In this document: positions 20,617-28,632 of the stretch, in pieces
How positions within the stretch are numbered: position 1 is the first letter of the stretch
Layout: the number at the start of each line of letters is the position of its first letter
NCBI GenBank assembly: GCA_017509895.1
Contig: JAFWOH010000003.1
Location: 1 to 32,536 of the forward strand
Length of the DNA: 32,536 nucleotides
Direction: 5' to 3'
Source: Candidatus Saccharimonadota bacterium
GTDB taxonomy: Bacteria; Patescibacteriota; Saccharimonadia; Saccharimonadales; Saccharimonadaceae
Notes under the pieces: generated by a model
The model's input: only the letters and a program-made list of their open reading frames with translations
What the model was told of the DNA's origin: nothing
Databases searched by the model: none
Position numbers and translations under genes: made by a program

Positions 20617-22737
20617 ATGGCAAAAATACCTAGGAAGTACCAGATAGAGTGTTTAGAGGCTTTAACAAAAGCACGTAAGGAAGGCAAGAAAAAAGCTCTG
20701 GTCGTCATGGCATCTGGTCTCGGAAAAACCTTGACCGCAGTCTTTGACGTGAAGGAGTTTTTGAAAGACAACCCGAACGCGCGAGTGCTAGTCTTATGCC
20801 ACTCGGCCGATATTCTCGGCCAGATCAAGGAAGTTTTCAGGGGAGAATTCGGCGATGAATATAGCTACGGGATGTATAATACAAACGAGAAGGCGACTCA
20901 TCGGACTGATTTTCTGTTTGCTAATTTACAATCTGTATATTTACATCGTAAAGAATTCGATCCAAAAGAGTTCGACTACGTTATCGTAGACGAAGCTCAC
21001 CATTCGCAGGCGGTAACCTACCGTAGGGCGGTTACTTATTTTAAGCCGGAGTTTTTACTCGGATTAACAGCAACACCAGGGCGGATGGACGGACTGGACA
21101 TCGAGGATATCTTCGAGGAGACAGTGTACAGCTATTCACTCTACGAAGCAATTCTTGATGGATGGCTCGCAAGAGTTAACCACGTTATAGAGCTTGACGA
21201 TTTAGAGGAAAGGCTCGATGAGCTGAAGAAGGTCTCGGAGAGCGGAGAAACTTTATCGGTAGCTCGGCTTAACCGCGAGTTCTTTGTTCCAAAGCGGGAC
21301 GAAGAGATTGCAAAGGTAATCAAAGAAAAGCTTAGCTTTCGCCCTAATGCGACGACGGTAATCTTCTGCCAGACGATTGAGCATGCTGAGCGTTTCGCGA
21401 AGCTGATGGACGCAGTAGTAATTCATTCATCGCTAAGTGTAGAAAAACGAACCGCTAGACTTGATTCGTTCCGCAACAGGGTCGTAAAGTCGATTTGTGC
21501 TGTAGATCTTCTCAATGAAGGTATCGACGTTCCTAGCACGGACGTCATAGTATTCTTGAGGACTACCCAGTCAACAAGGATTATCCTTCAACAGCTTGGT
21601 CGAGGACTGAGACGGGCAGATAATAAAGATGAAGTTTTAGTATTAGACTTCGTCGGCAACGTCGAAAGATTAAGACAGATTAAGAGAATGAAACAGGAGT
21701 TCGAAGACTGCCTGAAAAAGTATGGTAACAGTACCATCAAGGAGCCTTACAAGCTTAATATCAACACCTCAAAATTTAAAGAGAGGCAGGTTGATATACT
21801 GCAGATTTTAGAAAATGCAGGGTTTTGCCGTTACTCGGACGAGGAGCTAATAGAGCTCTTACAGACGAAGGCCAAGAGTTTAGGCCGGACGCCAACAAAG
21901 AAAGATGTTGATTCTGACAACGGCATGCCTAGTAGCGACACATATGCCAACAGGTTTGGCTCTTGGAATAAGGCGTTAGAAGCAGCAAGGCTTTCACCCA
22001 GCCAGTATAGACGCACAGATAAGGAGCTAATTGACTTGTTAAAGGCAAAGGCCGAAAGTTTAGGCCGGACACCAATGAAGAACGATATTAGACTCGACAG
22101 CAATATGCCTAATGTCTCTATATACGCTCGTAGGTTTGGTTCTTGGAAAAAGGCATTGAGAATGGCTGGGCTTCTGATTAATCGGTATCGTATTAGCGAT
22201 GAGAAGTTAATTGAGCTATTGAAAGCAAAGGCCAAAAGTTTGGGTCGGACACCAACGGAGAAAGATATAAAGCTCGACAGTAGCATGCCTAGTAGCACCA
22301 CATATGCCAAGAGGTTTGATTCTTGGAACCAGGCCTTAGAGGCAGCTGGACTCTTAGTCAATCATCGATTCAATTGTGCAGATGAGAAATTAATTACTCT
22401 TTTAAGAGCAAAGGCTGAAAGTTTAGGCCGGACACCAACGAAGAGGGATATCAAATCCGACAGTAGCATGCCTAGTTATCATACATATATTAGCAAATTT
22501 GGTTCTTGGAATAAAGTCTTGGAAGCAGCGAGTCTTTCTAGTAAATCCAAGAGCGATGAGGAGTTAATCGAAATATTAAAAGCAAAGGCTAGAAGTCTAG
22601 GTCGGACACCAACGTCGAAAGATATCAGATTCGACAGTAGCATGCCTAGTAGTACCACATACGCCACAAGGTTTGGTTCTTGGAATCAGGCCTTAGAGGC
22701 GGCGGGGCTTTCGCCTAACCGTTTATGGCGTAAATAA
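20617..22737 (+). CDS. SF2 DEAH-box helicase with five HNH-associated repeats
   Basis: A 706-residue protein. Residues 1-400 form a superfamily-2 helicase: Walker A MASGLGKT (31-38), DEAHH (125-129), TATPGRMDG (151 on), then NEGIDVP and QQLGRGLRR as motifs V and VI. Residues from about 408 to the end are five tandem units of about 60 residues with the pattern LGRTPT..DI..DS.MPS..TY..RFGSWN.ALEAAGL. This is the repeat associated with homing endonucleases (HNH_repeat type), probably DNA-binding. No nuclease domain is visible. It is a single plus-strand gene between fusA and rpsJ, flanked by a 10-bp inverted repeat. A mobile or defence-related role is possible but unproven. Confidence 0.85.
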   Translation: MAKIPRKYQIECLEALTKARKEGKKKALVVMASGLGKTLTAVFDVKEFLKDNPNARVLVLCHSADILGQIKEVFRGEFGDEYSYGMYNTNEKATHRTDFLFANLQSVYLHRKEFDPKEFDYVIVDEAHHSQAVTYRRAVTYFKPEFLLGLTATPGRMDGLDIEDIFEETVYSYSLYEAILDGWLARVNHVIELDDLEERLDELKKVSESGETLSVARLNREFFVPKRDEEIAKVIKEKLSFRPNATTVIFCQTIEHAERFAKLMDAVVIHSSLSVEKRTARLDSFRNRVVKSICAVDLLNEGIDVPSTDVIVFLRTTQSTRIILQQLGRGLRRADNKDEVLVLDFVGNVERLRQIKRMKQEFEDCLKKYGNSTIKEPYKLNINTSKFKERQVDILQILENAGFCRYSDEELIELLQTKAKSLGRTPTKKDVDSDNGMPSSDTYANRFGSWNKALEAARLSPSQYRRTDKELIDLLKAKAESLGRTPMKNDIRLDSNMPNVSIYARRFGSWKKALRMAGLLINRYRISDEKLIELLKAKAKSLGRTPTEKDIKLDSSMPSSTTYAKRFDSWNQALEAAGLLVNHRFNCADEKLITLLRAKAESLGRTPTKRDIKSDSSMPSYHTYISKFGSWNKVLEAASLSSKSKSDEELIEILKAKARSLGRTPTSKDIRFDSSMPSSTTYATRFGSWNQALEAAGLSPNRLWRK
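21838..22737 (+). repeat. five tandem repeats within the helicase gene
   Basis: Units begin at 21838, 22018, 22198, 22381 and 22555, with spacings of 180, 180, 183 and 174 bp. All keep the frame. The AGTTTAGGCCGGAC-type segment and the TTTGGTTCTTGGAA-type segment recur nearly unchanged in DNA, so the array grew by recent duplication. Confidence 0.9.
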
Positions 22738-22758
22738 GCTAGAAAAACAATCTCAAAA

Positions 22759-22787
22759 AATCCTCGGGAATTATCCCGGGGATTTTT
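22759..22787. terminator. bidirectional intrinsic terminator
   Basis: AATCCTCGGGA (22759-22769) pairs with TCCCGGGGATT (22774-22784) around ATTA, with one G-T pair. A T-run follows on the plus strand and an A-run precedes it. It separates the convergent helicase gene and fusA. Confidence 0.88.
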
Positions 22788-22794
22788 CATGGTT

Positions 22795-24891
22795 TTATTT
22801 GCTATTTCTTTCTTCTATGATTTCCTGTGCGACATTGGGCGGGACTTCCTCGTAGGCGAAGAGCTCCATGCTGCTCGCAGCGCGGCCCTGAGACATCGAG
22901 CGAAGGTCGCTAGTATAGCCAAAGAGATTGGCGAGCGGGCAGAAGGCCTTGATGAGCTTTGCGCCGCCGGCGAGATCCTCCATGGCATCGATGCGGCCAC
23001 GACGAGAGTTGATATCGCCAATCACATCACCCATGAACTCCTCAGGAGTGGTGACTTCGAGCTTCATAACAGGCTCAAGCAGGACCGGAGAGGCTTTCTT
23101 GATTCCCTCGCGGGTAGCTAGAGAGCCGGCGAGCTTAAAGGCAAGCTCGGAGGAGTCGACATCATGGTAAGAACCGTCATAGAGTGTAGCCTTGACATCA
23201 ACGACCGGATAGCCGGCGATAACACCGCCGTTTAAGGTCTCCTCGACACCCTGCTGGACAGGCTTTCGATATTCCTGAGGGACGACACCGCCCTTAATCA
23301 TATCGATAAACTCGAAGCCCTTGCCCGGCTCATTTGGCTCAAACTTAATCCAGACATCACCATATTGACCGCGACCGCCAGACTGCTTGATGTGCTTACC
23401 CTGAGCCTCGGCGGTGGAGCGGATAGTTTCACGGTAGGCGACCTGCGGAGCGCCGGTATTGGCCTCGACGCCATGCTCCTTGTTGAGACGATCGATAATA
23501 ATTTCAAGATGGAGTTCACCCATGCCGGAGATGATAGTCTGGCCGGTTTCCTCGTCGGTATGGACGCGGAAAGTCGGGTCTTCCTCGGCGAGCTTAGAGA
23601 GGCCAAGGGCCATTTTTTCCTGATCGGACTTAGTCTTTGGCTCAACGGCGATAGAGACCGGTGGTTCTGGGAATTCGATACTTTCAAGGTGAATCGGGTG
23701 GGCCGGGTCACAAAGGGTAGTACCGGTAGTAGTATCCTTGAGACCAACGACAGCGGCGATATCACCGGCGGTAACCTCATTAATTTCCTCGCGCTTATCG
23801 GCGAACATGCGGACGATACGGCCGACACGCTCTTTATTGCCGGTAGTGGCATTTAAGATGTAAGAACCAGATTTAAGTACGCCAGCATAGACGCGGATGA
23901 AGATGAGCTTGCCAACGAAGGGGTCGGTAGCAATCTTGAAGGCGAGAGCAGTCAAAGGCTCGGAATCATCGGCCTTTCTGATGACTTCATCGCCGGTCTT
24001 TGGATCGGTACCGACGATTTGGCCCTGATCACGATCAAGCGGGCTTGGGAGATAATCAGCGCAGAGGTCGAGAACCTTCTCAACAATCACGCCGCGGCCA
24101 TCGCCACCGGTGACGAGGAAGAAATCGCCATCAAGAACGCGCTTTCTCAAGGCCTTCTTTAATTCATCAACGGTAATGGCATCCTCGCCCTCGGAGAAGA
24201 ATTTTTCCATCAAGGCTTCATCGGCCTGAACCGCCTCTTCGACAAGCATGGAGCGGGCGTTTTTAGCCTTCTCGAGCATATCTTCTGGGATTTCACCGAC
24301 GGTCAATTCATGGTCGGCATAATCTTTATAGGTGTAGGCCTTCATATCAATAAGATCGACGACACCGCAGATGGTCTTTTCAAAACCAATCGGGAGATGA
24401 ATCGCGACGGCATTCTTAGAAAGGCGCTTGTGAATAGAGTCAAGGGATTTGTAAAAATCACCACCAATCTGGTTGATTTTGTTAACGAAACAGATGCGTG
24501 GGACGCCGTATTTAGTAGCCTGGCGCCAGACCGTCTCGCTCTGAGCCTCGACGCCCATCTTGCCGTCGAAAACGACGATGGCGCCATCGAGCACTCTCAA
24601 GCTACGCTCTACCTCGGCGGTGAAATCGATGTGGCCCGGGGTATCGATAATATTAATCTGATGGCCCTTCCAATAGGCGGTAACAGCAGCGGAGGTAATG
24701 GTAATACCGCGCTCCTTTTCCTGTTCCATCCAGTCGGTCGTGGCACCGCCGGTGTCGCCTTTGACGAGGTCAATTTTATGTTTTAAACCGGTGCGATAAA
24801 GAATCGCCTCGCTAGTGGTGGTCTTGCCCGCATCAATATGGGCAATAATACCAATATTTCTAAATTTTGATAAATCTTTTACTTCAGCCAT
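22795..24891 (-). CDS. fusA: translation elongation factor G
   Basis: EF-G drives ribosomal translocation. The G1 motif AHIDAGKTT is at residues 17-24 (start of the match), with DTPGH and NKIN following. The domain IV start GGRGQYGDVWI and the C-terminal EEVPPNVAQEII are present. The length of 698 is typical. AAGGAG precedes the ATG, and an extended -10 lies at 24940-24945. Next in the minus direction would normally be tuf; here the helicase gene interrupts. Confidence 0.98.
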   Translation of the reverse strand: MAEVKDLSKFRNIGIIAHIDAGKTTTSEAILYRTGLKHKIDLVKGDTGGATTDWMEQEKERGITITSAAVTAYWKGHQINIIDTPGHIDFTAEVERSLRVLDGAIVVFDGKMGVEAQSETVWRQATKYGVPRICFVNKINQIGGDFYKSLDSIHKRLSKNAVAIHLPIGFEKTICGVVDLIDMKAYTYKDYADHELTVGEIPEDMLEKAKNARSMLVEEAVQADEALMEKFFSEGEDAITVDELKKALRKRVLDGDFFLVTGGDGRGVIVEKVLDLCADYLPSPLDRDQGQIVGTDPKTGDEVIRKADDSEPLTALAFKIATDPFVGKLIFIRVYAGVLKSGSYILNATTGNKERVGRIVRMFADKREEINEVTAGDIAAVVGLKDTTTGTTLCDPAHPIHLESIEFPEPPVSIAVEPKTKSDQEKMALGLSKLAEEDPTFRVHTDEETGQTIISGMGELHLEIIIDRLNKEHGVEANTGAPQVAYRETIRSTAEAQGKHIKQSGGRGQYGDVWIKFEPNEPGKGFEFIDMIKGGVVPQEYRKPVQQGVEETLNGGVIAGYPVVDVKATLYDGSYHDVDSSELAFKLAGSLATREGIKKASPVLLEPVMKLEVTTPEEFMGDVIGDINSRRGRIDAMEDLAGGAKLIKAFCPLANLFGYTSDLRSMSQGRAASSMELFAYEEVPPNVAQEIIEERNSK

Positions 24892-24939
24892 AAACTCCTT
24901 AGCTCTTTCTTACATTAAAAATATTTTTAGACTTATTTC

Positions 24940-24945
24940 ATTATA
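24940..24945 (-). promoter_or_regulatory. extended -10 promoter of fusA
   Basis: Minus-strand TGTTATAAT lies about 48 nt upstream of the fusA ATG, in the gap after gatB. No convincing -35 is seen. Confidence 0.55.
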
Positions 24946-24961
24946 ACATAGTTTTTTCAAA

Positions 24962-26368
24962 TTATGCTAACTTTTCTTTAAGAATCTGTCCGGCGGTGCC
25001 CGGATTGGCCTTGCCTTTACTTGCTTTCATGACTTGGCCGACGAGGAAACCGAGGACTTTTTCTTGGCCAGATTTATAGTCAGCAATAGCCTTGGCACAG
25101 GCCGGGTCGCTCAAAACCTCATCAACAATCTTCTCGAGAGCGCCGGTATCATTTTCCTGAATAACATTTAATTCTTTAGCAATATCCCTCGTGGCTTTAT
25201 TTTTCATCTGGGGGTCAAAGAGCTTCATGAAGACTTCTTTCATGCCGGTACTTGAGAGCTCCTGTTTTTCGGCCATCTCGGCGAGGTCGTCTAGCTGTTT
25301 CGCGCTAGGCAAATCATTTAGCATCTCATAAGATTTTTCCTCGGCGAGGAGGACGCTGGCGTATAAATTGCTAATTCTTTTGACATCTTTTACTTTTGAC
25401 AATGAATCCATCAAGGGCTGATAGTCAAGTAGAACCTCTAGCGTATCCTCCGGGAGCTTGCCCTTGAAAGACTTGCGGTAATCACGCGGGAGGAGAGGAA
25501 CCTTATCCTGCTCCTCTTTGACAAAATCTTCGGTGAGGCGGAGCGGGGGGAGGTCCGGCTCGGGCATGTAGCGATAATCCTGTGCCTCCTCTTTAGAGCG
25601 CTGGGAAGTCGTCTTGCCGCTGGCGTCGCTCCAGCCACGAGTCTCCTGTTTAACGGTCCCGCCCTCGTCTAGAATTTTACTTTGGCGGTCGTATTCATAT
25701 TCGACGGCGCGCTCGACAGAGCGGAAAGAATTGAGATTTTTGATCTCGGCGCGGCGGCCAAGCTCTTTTGCCCCGGGCTTTGCCAGAGAGATGTTGACAT
25801 CAAAACGCATATTGCCATTATAAAGGTCGCCATAGGTCACGCCGGCATAGGTCATCGCGCGCCAGAGCTCCTTACAATAATCACGCGCATCGGCGGCGGA
25901 ATGGATGTCTGGCATGGAGACGATTTCAATCAGCGGGGTGCCGGCGCGGTTTAAATCTACTAGAGAATAGCTGCCAAAATGGGTGAGTTTACCGGCGTCT
26001 TCCTCCATGTGGGCATGCTCGATGCGGACCTTTGTGCCATTCGGAAGCTCCATATATCCCTCGCCGATAATCGGATGATAAAATTGAGAAATCTGATAGC
26101 CCTTTGGCAAATCTGGATAGAAATAATGCTTGCGGTCAAAACGGGAATAGAGATTTATTTTAGAATTTAGAGCATAACCAGCTCTGATGGCCAGCTTTAC
26201 AGCCTCTTTATTTAGACGCGGGAGCATGCCGGGGAGAGCATAGTCGACCGGAGAGACACAAGAGTTTGGCTCCTTGTCCCGCGCGTCGTTATCGACCTCG
26301 GAAAAGAGCTTAGTCTTAGTTTTTAATTGGACATGGCATTCGATGCCAATGGTAATTTCATATTTCAT
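24962..26368 (-). CDS. gatB: aspartyl/glutamyl-tRNA amidotransferase subunit B
   Basis: GatB recognises misacylated Glu-tRNA-Gln or Asp-tRNA-Asn and supplies the kinase and tRNA-binding part of GatCAB. The signature GIECHVQLKTKTKLFS is at the N-terminus, and the YFYPDLPKGYQISQF block and the C-terminal YqeY-like tail domain follow. The length of 468 is normal. The ATG overlaps the previous stop as ATGA, with GGAGC just upstream, so translation is coupled. Confidence 0.97.
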   Translation of the reverse strand: MKYEITIGIECHVQLKTKTKLFSEVDNDARDKEPNSCVSPVDYALPGMLPRLNKEAVKLAIRAGYALNSKINLYSRFDRKHYFYPDLPKGYQISQFYHPIIGEGYMELPNGTKVRIEHAHMEEDAGKLTHFGSYSLVDLNRAGTPLIEIVSMPDIHSAADARDYCKELWRAMTYAGVTYGDLYNGNMRFDVNISLAKPGAKELGRRAEIKNLNSFRSVERAVEYEYDRQSKILDEGGTVKQETRGWSDASGKTTSQRSKEEAQDYRYMPEPDLPPLRLTEDFVKEEQDKVPLLPRDYRKSFKGKLPEDTLEVLLDYQPLMDSLSKVKDVKRISNLYASVLLAEEKSYEMLNDLPSAKQLDDLAEMAEKQELSSTGMKEVFMKLFDPQMKNKATRDIAKELNVIQENDTGALEKIVDEVLSDPACAKAIADYKSGQEKVLGFLVGQVMKASKGKANPGTAGQILKEKLA

Positions 26369-26784
26369 ACTGCTCCTAAATCTTTTAATGCACTTTTATA
26401 GGCGGCGAGGGCGCGGCGGGCATCATTATAGCTCGCGCTATAATTAGTCTCGTGGGCGATTTGATTTCTCATTTTATGCGCAGCCCAGACACCATTTTCA
26501 TCTGAGAGACGGCCATGAAGCTTTTTTAAGCGCTCGCCCATGGTCTTTCCGGGGATGCCGGTTTCGATAAGGGCCTGATCTAATAACTTATCTGCCTTGA
26601 CGATGGCCATATTGGCCGAATCGGGAGATTCCTTTTTAAGGCTACTCGTAATGGCGAGGAAGCTGGACTGATATTCCTCCCTGTTAAAACCGTGATGACG
26701 ATTTTGGCTCAAAGTAATCGCCACGAAGATAAAAATCCCGACGACGAGAATGGCAATCACGAGAGCGAGAATAGTTCCGTTCAT
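26365..26784 (-). CDS. membrane-anchored HEPN-like protein
   Basis: A 139-residue protein with one N-terminal transmembrane helix (about 5-26), then a helical domain. The segment KMRNQIAHETNYS contains R106-N-x-x-x-H111, an Rx4H motif as in HEPN ribonuclease-like domains, with the usual flanking helices (LLDQALIETG and the C-terminal ALAAYKSAL). The HEPN assignment rests on this motif and helix pattern and needs a profile search. It overlaps gatA by 4 nt (ATGA) and gatB by 4 nt, so it is made together with GatCAB. No known GatCAB subunit looks like this. Confidence 0.6.
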   Translation of the reverse strand: MNGTILALVIAILVVGIFIFVAITLSQNRHHGFNREEYQSSFLAITSSLKKESPDSANMAIVKADKLLDQALIETGIPGKTMGERLKKLHGRLSDENGVWAAHKMRNQIAHETNYSASYNDARRALAAYKSALKDLGAV

Positions 26785-28283
26785 TTTTGCTCCTTTAATT
26801 CTTTAGCAAAGGTTAAGAGTCTTTTATCACTCCTCCGGGGGCCGACGAGCTGAAGCCCGAGGTCTAGGCCATCCGCTGTCTTTCCGACTGGGAAGGCAAG
26901 GCCGGGGAGGCCGGCGAGGTTAAGCGGGACAGAGAGGACATCTTCCATATACATCGAAAGTGGGTCGCTCACCTTTTCGCCAAGCTTAAAGGCGGGATTT
27001 GGAGAAACAGGGGTGAGGATAAAATCGCATTTTTCAAAGGCCTCGTCATATTCTTTGATAATCAGAGTCCGGGCTTTTGCGGCCTTTAAGAAATAAGCAT
27101 CATAAAAACCACTAGAAAGCACGAAGTTACCAATCATAATTCTACGCTTATTCTCTGGCATAAAGCCCTCAGAGCGAGATTTGCCATAAATGTCCTCTAG
27201 GCTCTCGATATTCTCGGCGCGAAAGCCGTATCTGATGCCGTCGTGGCGAGAGAGATTAGAGGCGACCTCGGCGGGCTGGATAATATAATAGACCGGGAGG
27301 GCATATTTTAGCGTCGGCATGTCTAGCTCGACAATCTCATAGCCCTGTTCTTTTAGGGTCTCAATTTCCTGTTCGTAGGCCTGTTTGATTTCGGGCGAAA
27401 GGCCCTTATCGAAGTCTTTGACGATGCCAATCTTTTGAGCTGCAAATTGGCTCGTCGCTGGGGTATTCGGGTCCTGCTGCGTGCTTCCCCATGAATCGTC
27501 GCTTGGGGCCCCTTCCCCAAGCTCCGCTCCCGGGGACCCCGCACGCATCACCCGAATAGCCCTCCGCGGGTCACCAATTTGCTGGTCGTAGAAATCTGGC
27601 AAAGTCGTCTGATCCTTTGGGTCTTGCCCGGAGCAGATGGTCATTAAGAGGTCAATGTCCTCTGGGTCGCTCGCGAAGAAACCGACGCAGTCGAGGCTAC
27701 TCGCCATCGCGACGACGCCATAGCGGCTGATTGTGCCATAGGTGGGCTTAAAGCCATAGACGCCGTTAAACGAGGCAGGCTGGCGGATGGAGCCGCCGGT
27801 GTCTGTACCGGTGGCGAACTGGACGATATCAAGAGCGACAGAGACGGCGGAGCCACCGCTAGAGCCGCCAGCCACGCGGGTCTTATCCTTAGAATTTTTA
27901 GTCGGGCCGAAATAAGAATTTTCCGTCGAGGAGCCATGAGCAAAACTATCAAGATTAACCCGGCCGAGCATAATCGCGCCCTCTTTTTCTAGCTTTTCGA
28001 CCGCGGTCGCGGTGATAGGGGCATGAAAGGGCTCGAGGATTTTACTAGAGGCGGTGGTATTTCCCTCCTCACTTAAGAAGTTGTCCTTCAGGGCATAGGG
28101 GACGCCGGCGAGAAGGCCGGGGTTTTCGCCGCGAGCGATTTTTTCATCAATCTCCTTGGCCTTTTTCAGGGCATTTTCTTCATTCAAACTGACGAAGATA
28201 TGATAATCTTCATATTGCTTGGCTTTTTCTAGGGCCTCTTTAACCATGGAGACCGCCGAAGTGGTTTTATCTGCAATCTTCAT
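26781..28283 (-). CDS. gatA: glutamyl-tRNA amidotransferase subunit A with an in-frame palindromic insertion
   Basis: GatA is the glutaminase of GatCAB. The amidase triad is intact: K66 in PYALKDNF, S141 in GGSSGGS and S165 in TDTGGSIRQP, with the same 75- and 24-residue spacing as in known GatA. Residues about 234-283 (Arg/Gly/Pro/Asp/Ser-rich) are extra relative to the family. They sit between TTLPDFYD and KIGIVKDFDKGLSPE, which normally lie close together. That segment is encoded by a long imperfect palindrome at 27442-27582. The total of 500 residues is about 15-20 above the common length. An AAGG site precedes the ATG, 1 nt after gatC. Confidence 0.95.
   Translation of the reverse strand: MKIADKTTSAVSMVKEALEKAKQYEDYHIFVSLNEENALKKAKEIDEKIARGENPGLLAGVPYALKDNFLSEEGNTTASSKILEPFHAPITATAVEKLEKEGAIMLGRVNLDSFAHGSSTENSYFGPTKNSKDKTRVAGGSSGGSAVSVALDIVQFATGTDTGGSIRQPASFNGVYGFKPTYGTISRYGVVAMASSLDCVGFFASDPEDIDLLMTICSGQDPKDQTTLPDFYDQQIGDPRRAIRVMRAGSPGAELGEGAPSDDSWGSTQQDPNTPATSQFAAQKIGIVKDFDKGLSPEIKQAYEQEIETLKEQGYEIVELDMPTLKYALPVYYIIQPAEVASNLSRHDGIRYGFRAENIESLEDIYGKSRSEGFMPENKRRIMIGNFVLSSGFYDAYFLKAAKARTLIIKEYDEAFEKCDFILTPVSPNPAFKLGEKVSDPLSMYMEDVLSVPLNLAGLPGLAFPVGKTADGLDLGLQLVGPRRSDKRLLTFAKELKEQK
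27442..27582. repeat. large imperfect palindrome inserted in gatA
   Basis: Nested inverted arms from outside in are: GCAAATTGG (27442-27450) with 27574-27582; GGGGTATTCGGGT (27460-27472) with 27550-27562, one mismatch; TGCGTGC (27478-27484) with 27541-27547; TCCCC (27486-27490) with 27532-27536; and a central 8-bp hairpin GCTTGGGG (27501-27508) with 27515-27522. The total of 141 bp equals 47 codons and keeps the gatA frame. It shares no sequence with copies A-C. Confidence 0.8.
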
Positions 28284-28284
28284 C

Positions 28285-28590
28285 TTATAATACCTTTGGA
28301 ACTTTTAATTGATAATCTTCTACGCCGGGCTTATTATGAAGCTCTGGGGCGGTTTTTAGTAGCGCGGCGCGGTCTGCATCCTGTGCTTTTATTTCATCTT
28401 CGCGCCAGATATTTTCCATTTCAAAGACCTGATAAGTCGGCTCGACACCTTCCGTATCGAGGCTGTCTAGCTCCGAGATGTATTTAATAATGTTTTCTAA
28501 ATCACCACTCAGAGCCTCTTTTTCCTGACTTTCTAGGTCAAAATTAGACAGCTCAGCAAGATGATTGATTTCCTCGCGTGTAATATTCAT
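28285..28590 (-). CDS. gatC: glutamyl-tRNA amidotransferase subunit C
   Basis: GatC is the small linker subunit of GatCAB. The 101-residue sequence has the family pattern ITREEINHLAELSNFDL, then LENIIKYISELDSLDTEGVEP. The start at 28590 is chosen over one 36 nt upstream because the family begins here and a -10 box ends 7 nt before it; no Shine-Dalgarno is present. It heads the gatC-gatA-HEPN-gatB operon. Confidence 0.93.
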   Translation of the reverse strand: MNITREEINHLAELSNFDLESQEKEALSGDLENIIKYISELDSLDTEGVEPTYQVFEMENIWREDEIKAQDADRAALLKTAPELHNKPGVEDYQLKVPKVL

Positions 28591-28597
28591 CCATTTA

Positions 28598-28626
28598 ATT
28601 ATAGGTAATTTTTGGGAAAAATACAA
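28598..28626 (-). promoter_or_regulatory. promoter of the gatCAB operon
   Basis: TTGTAT (28626-28621), a 17-bp spacer and TATAAT (28603-28598). The -10 ends 7 nt before the gatC ATG, near-leaderless geometry. Confidence 0.65.
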
Positions 28627-28632
28627 GTCTTC

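Noticed and set aside
21838-22737. CRISPR-like or satellite repeat array
   Set aside because: The units are 174-183 bp, in frame and protein-coding, with conserved LGRTPT and FGSWN motifs.
23365-24786. Long open frames antisense to fusA (and similar ones antisense to tuf and gatB)
   Set aside because: They mirror the codon pattern of strongly conserved genes, have no ribosome-binding sites or homology, and are by-products of codon bias.
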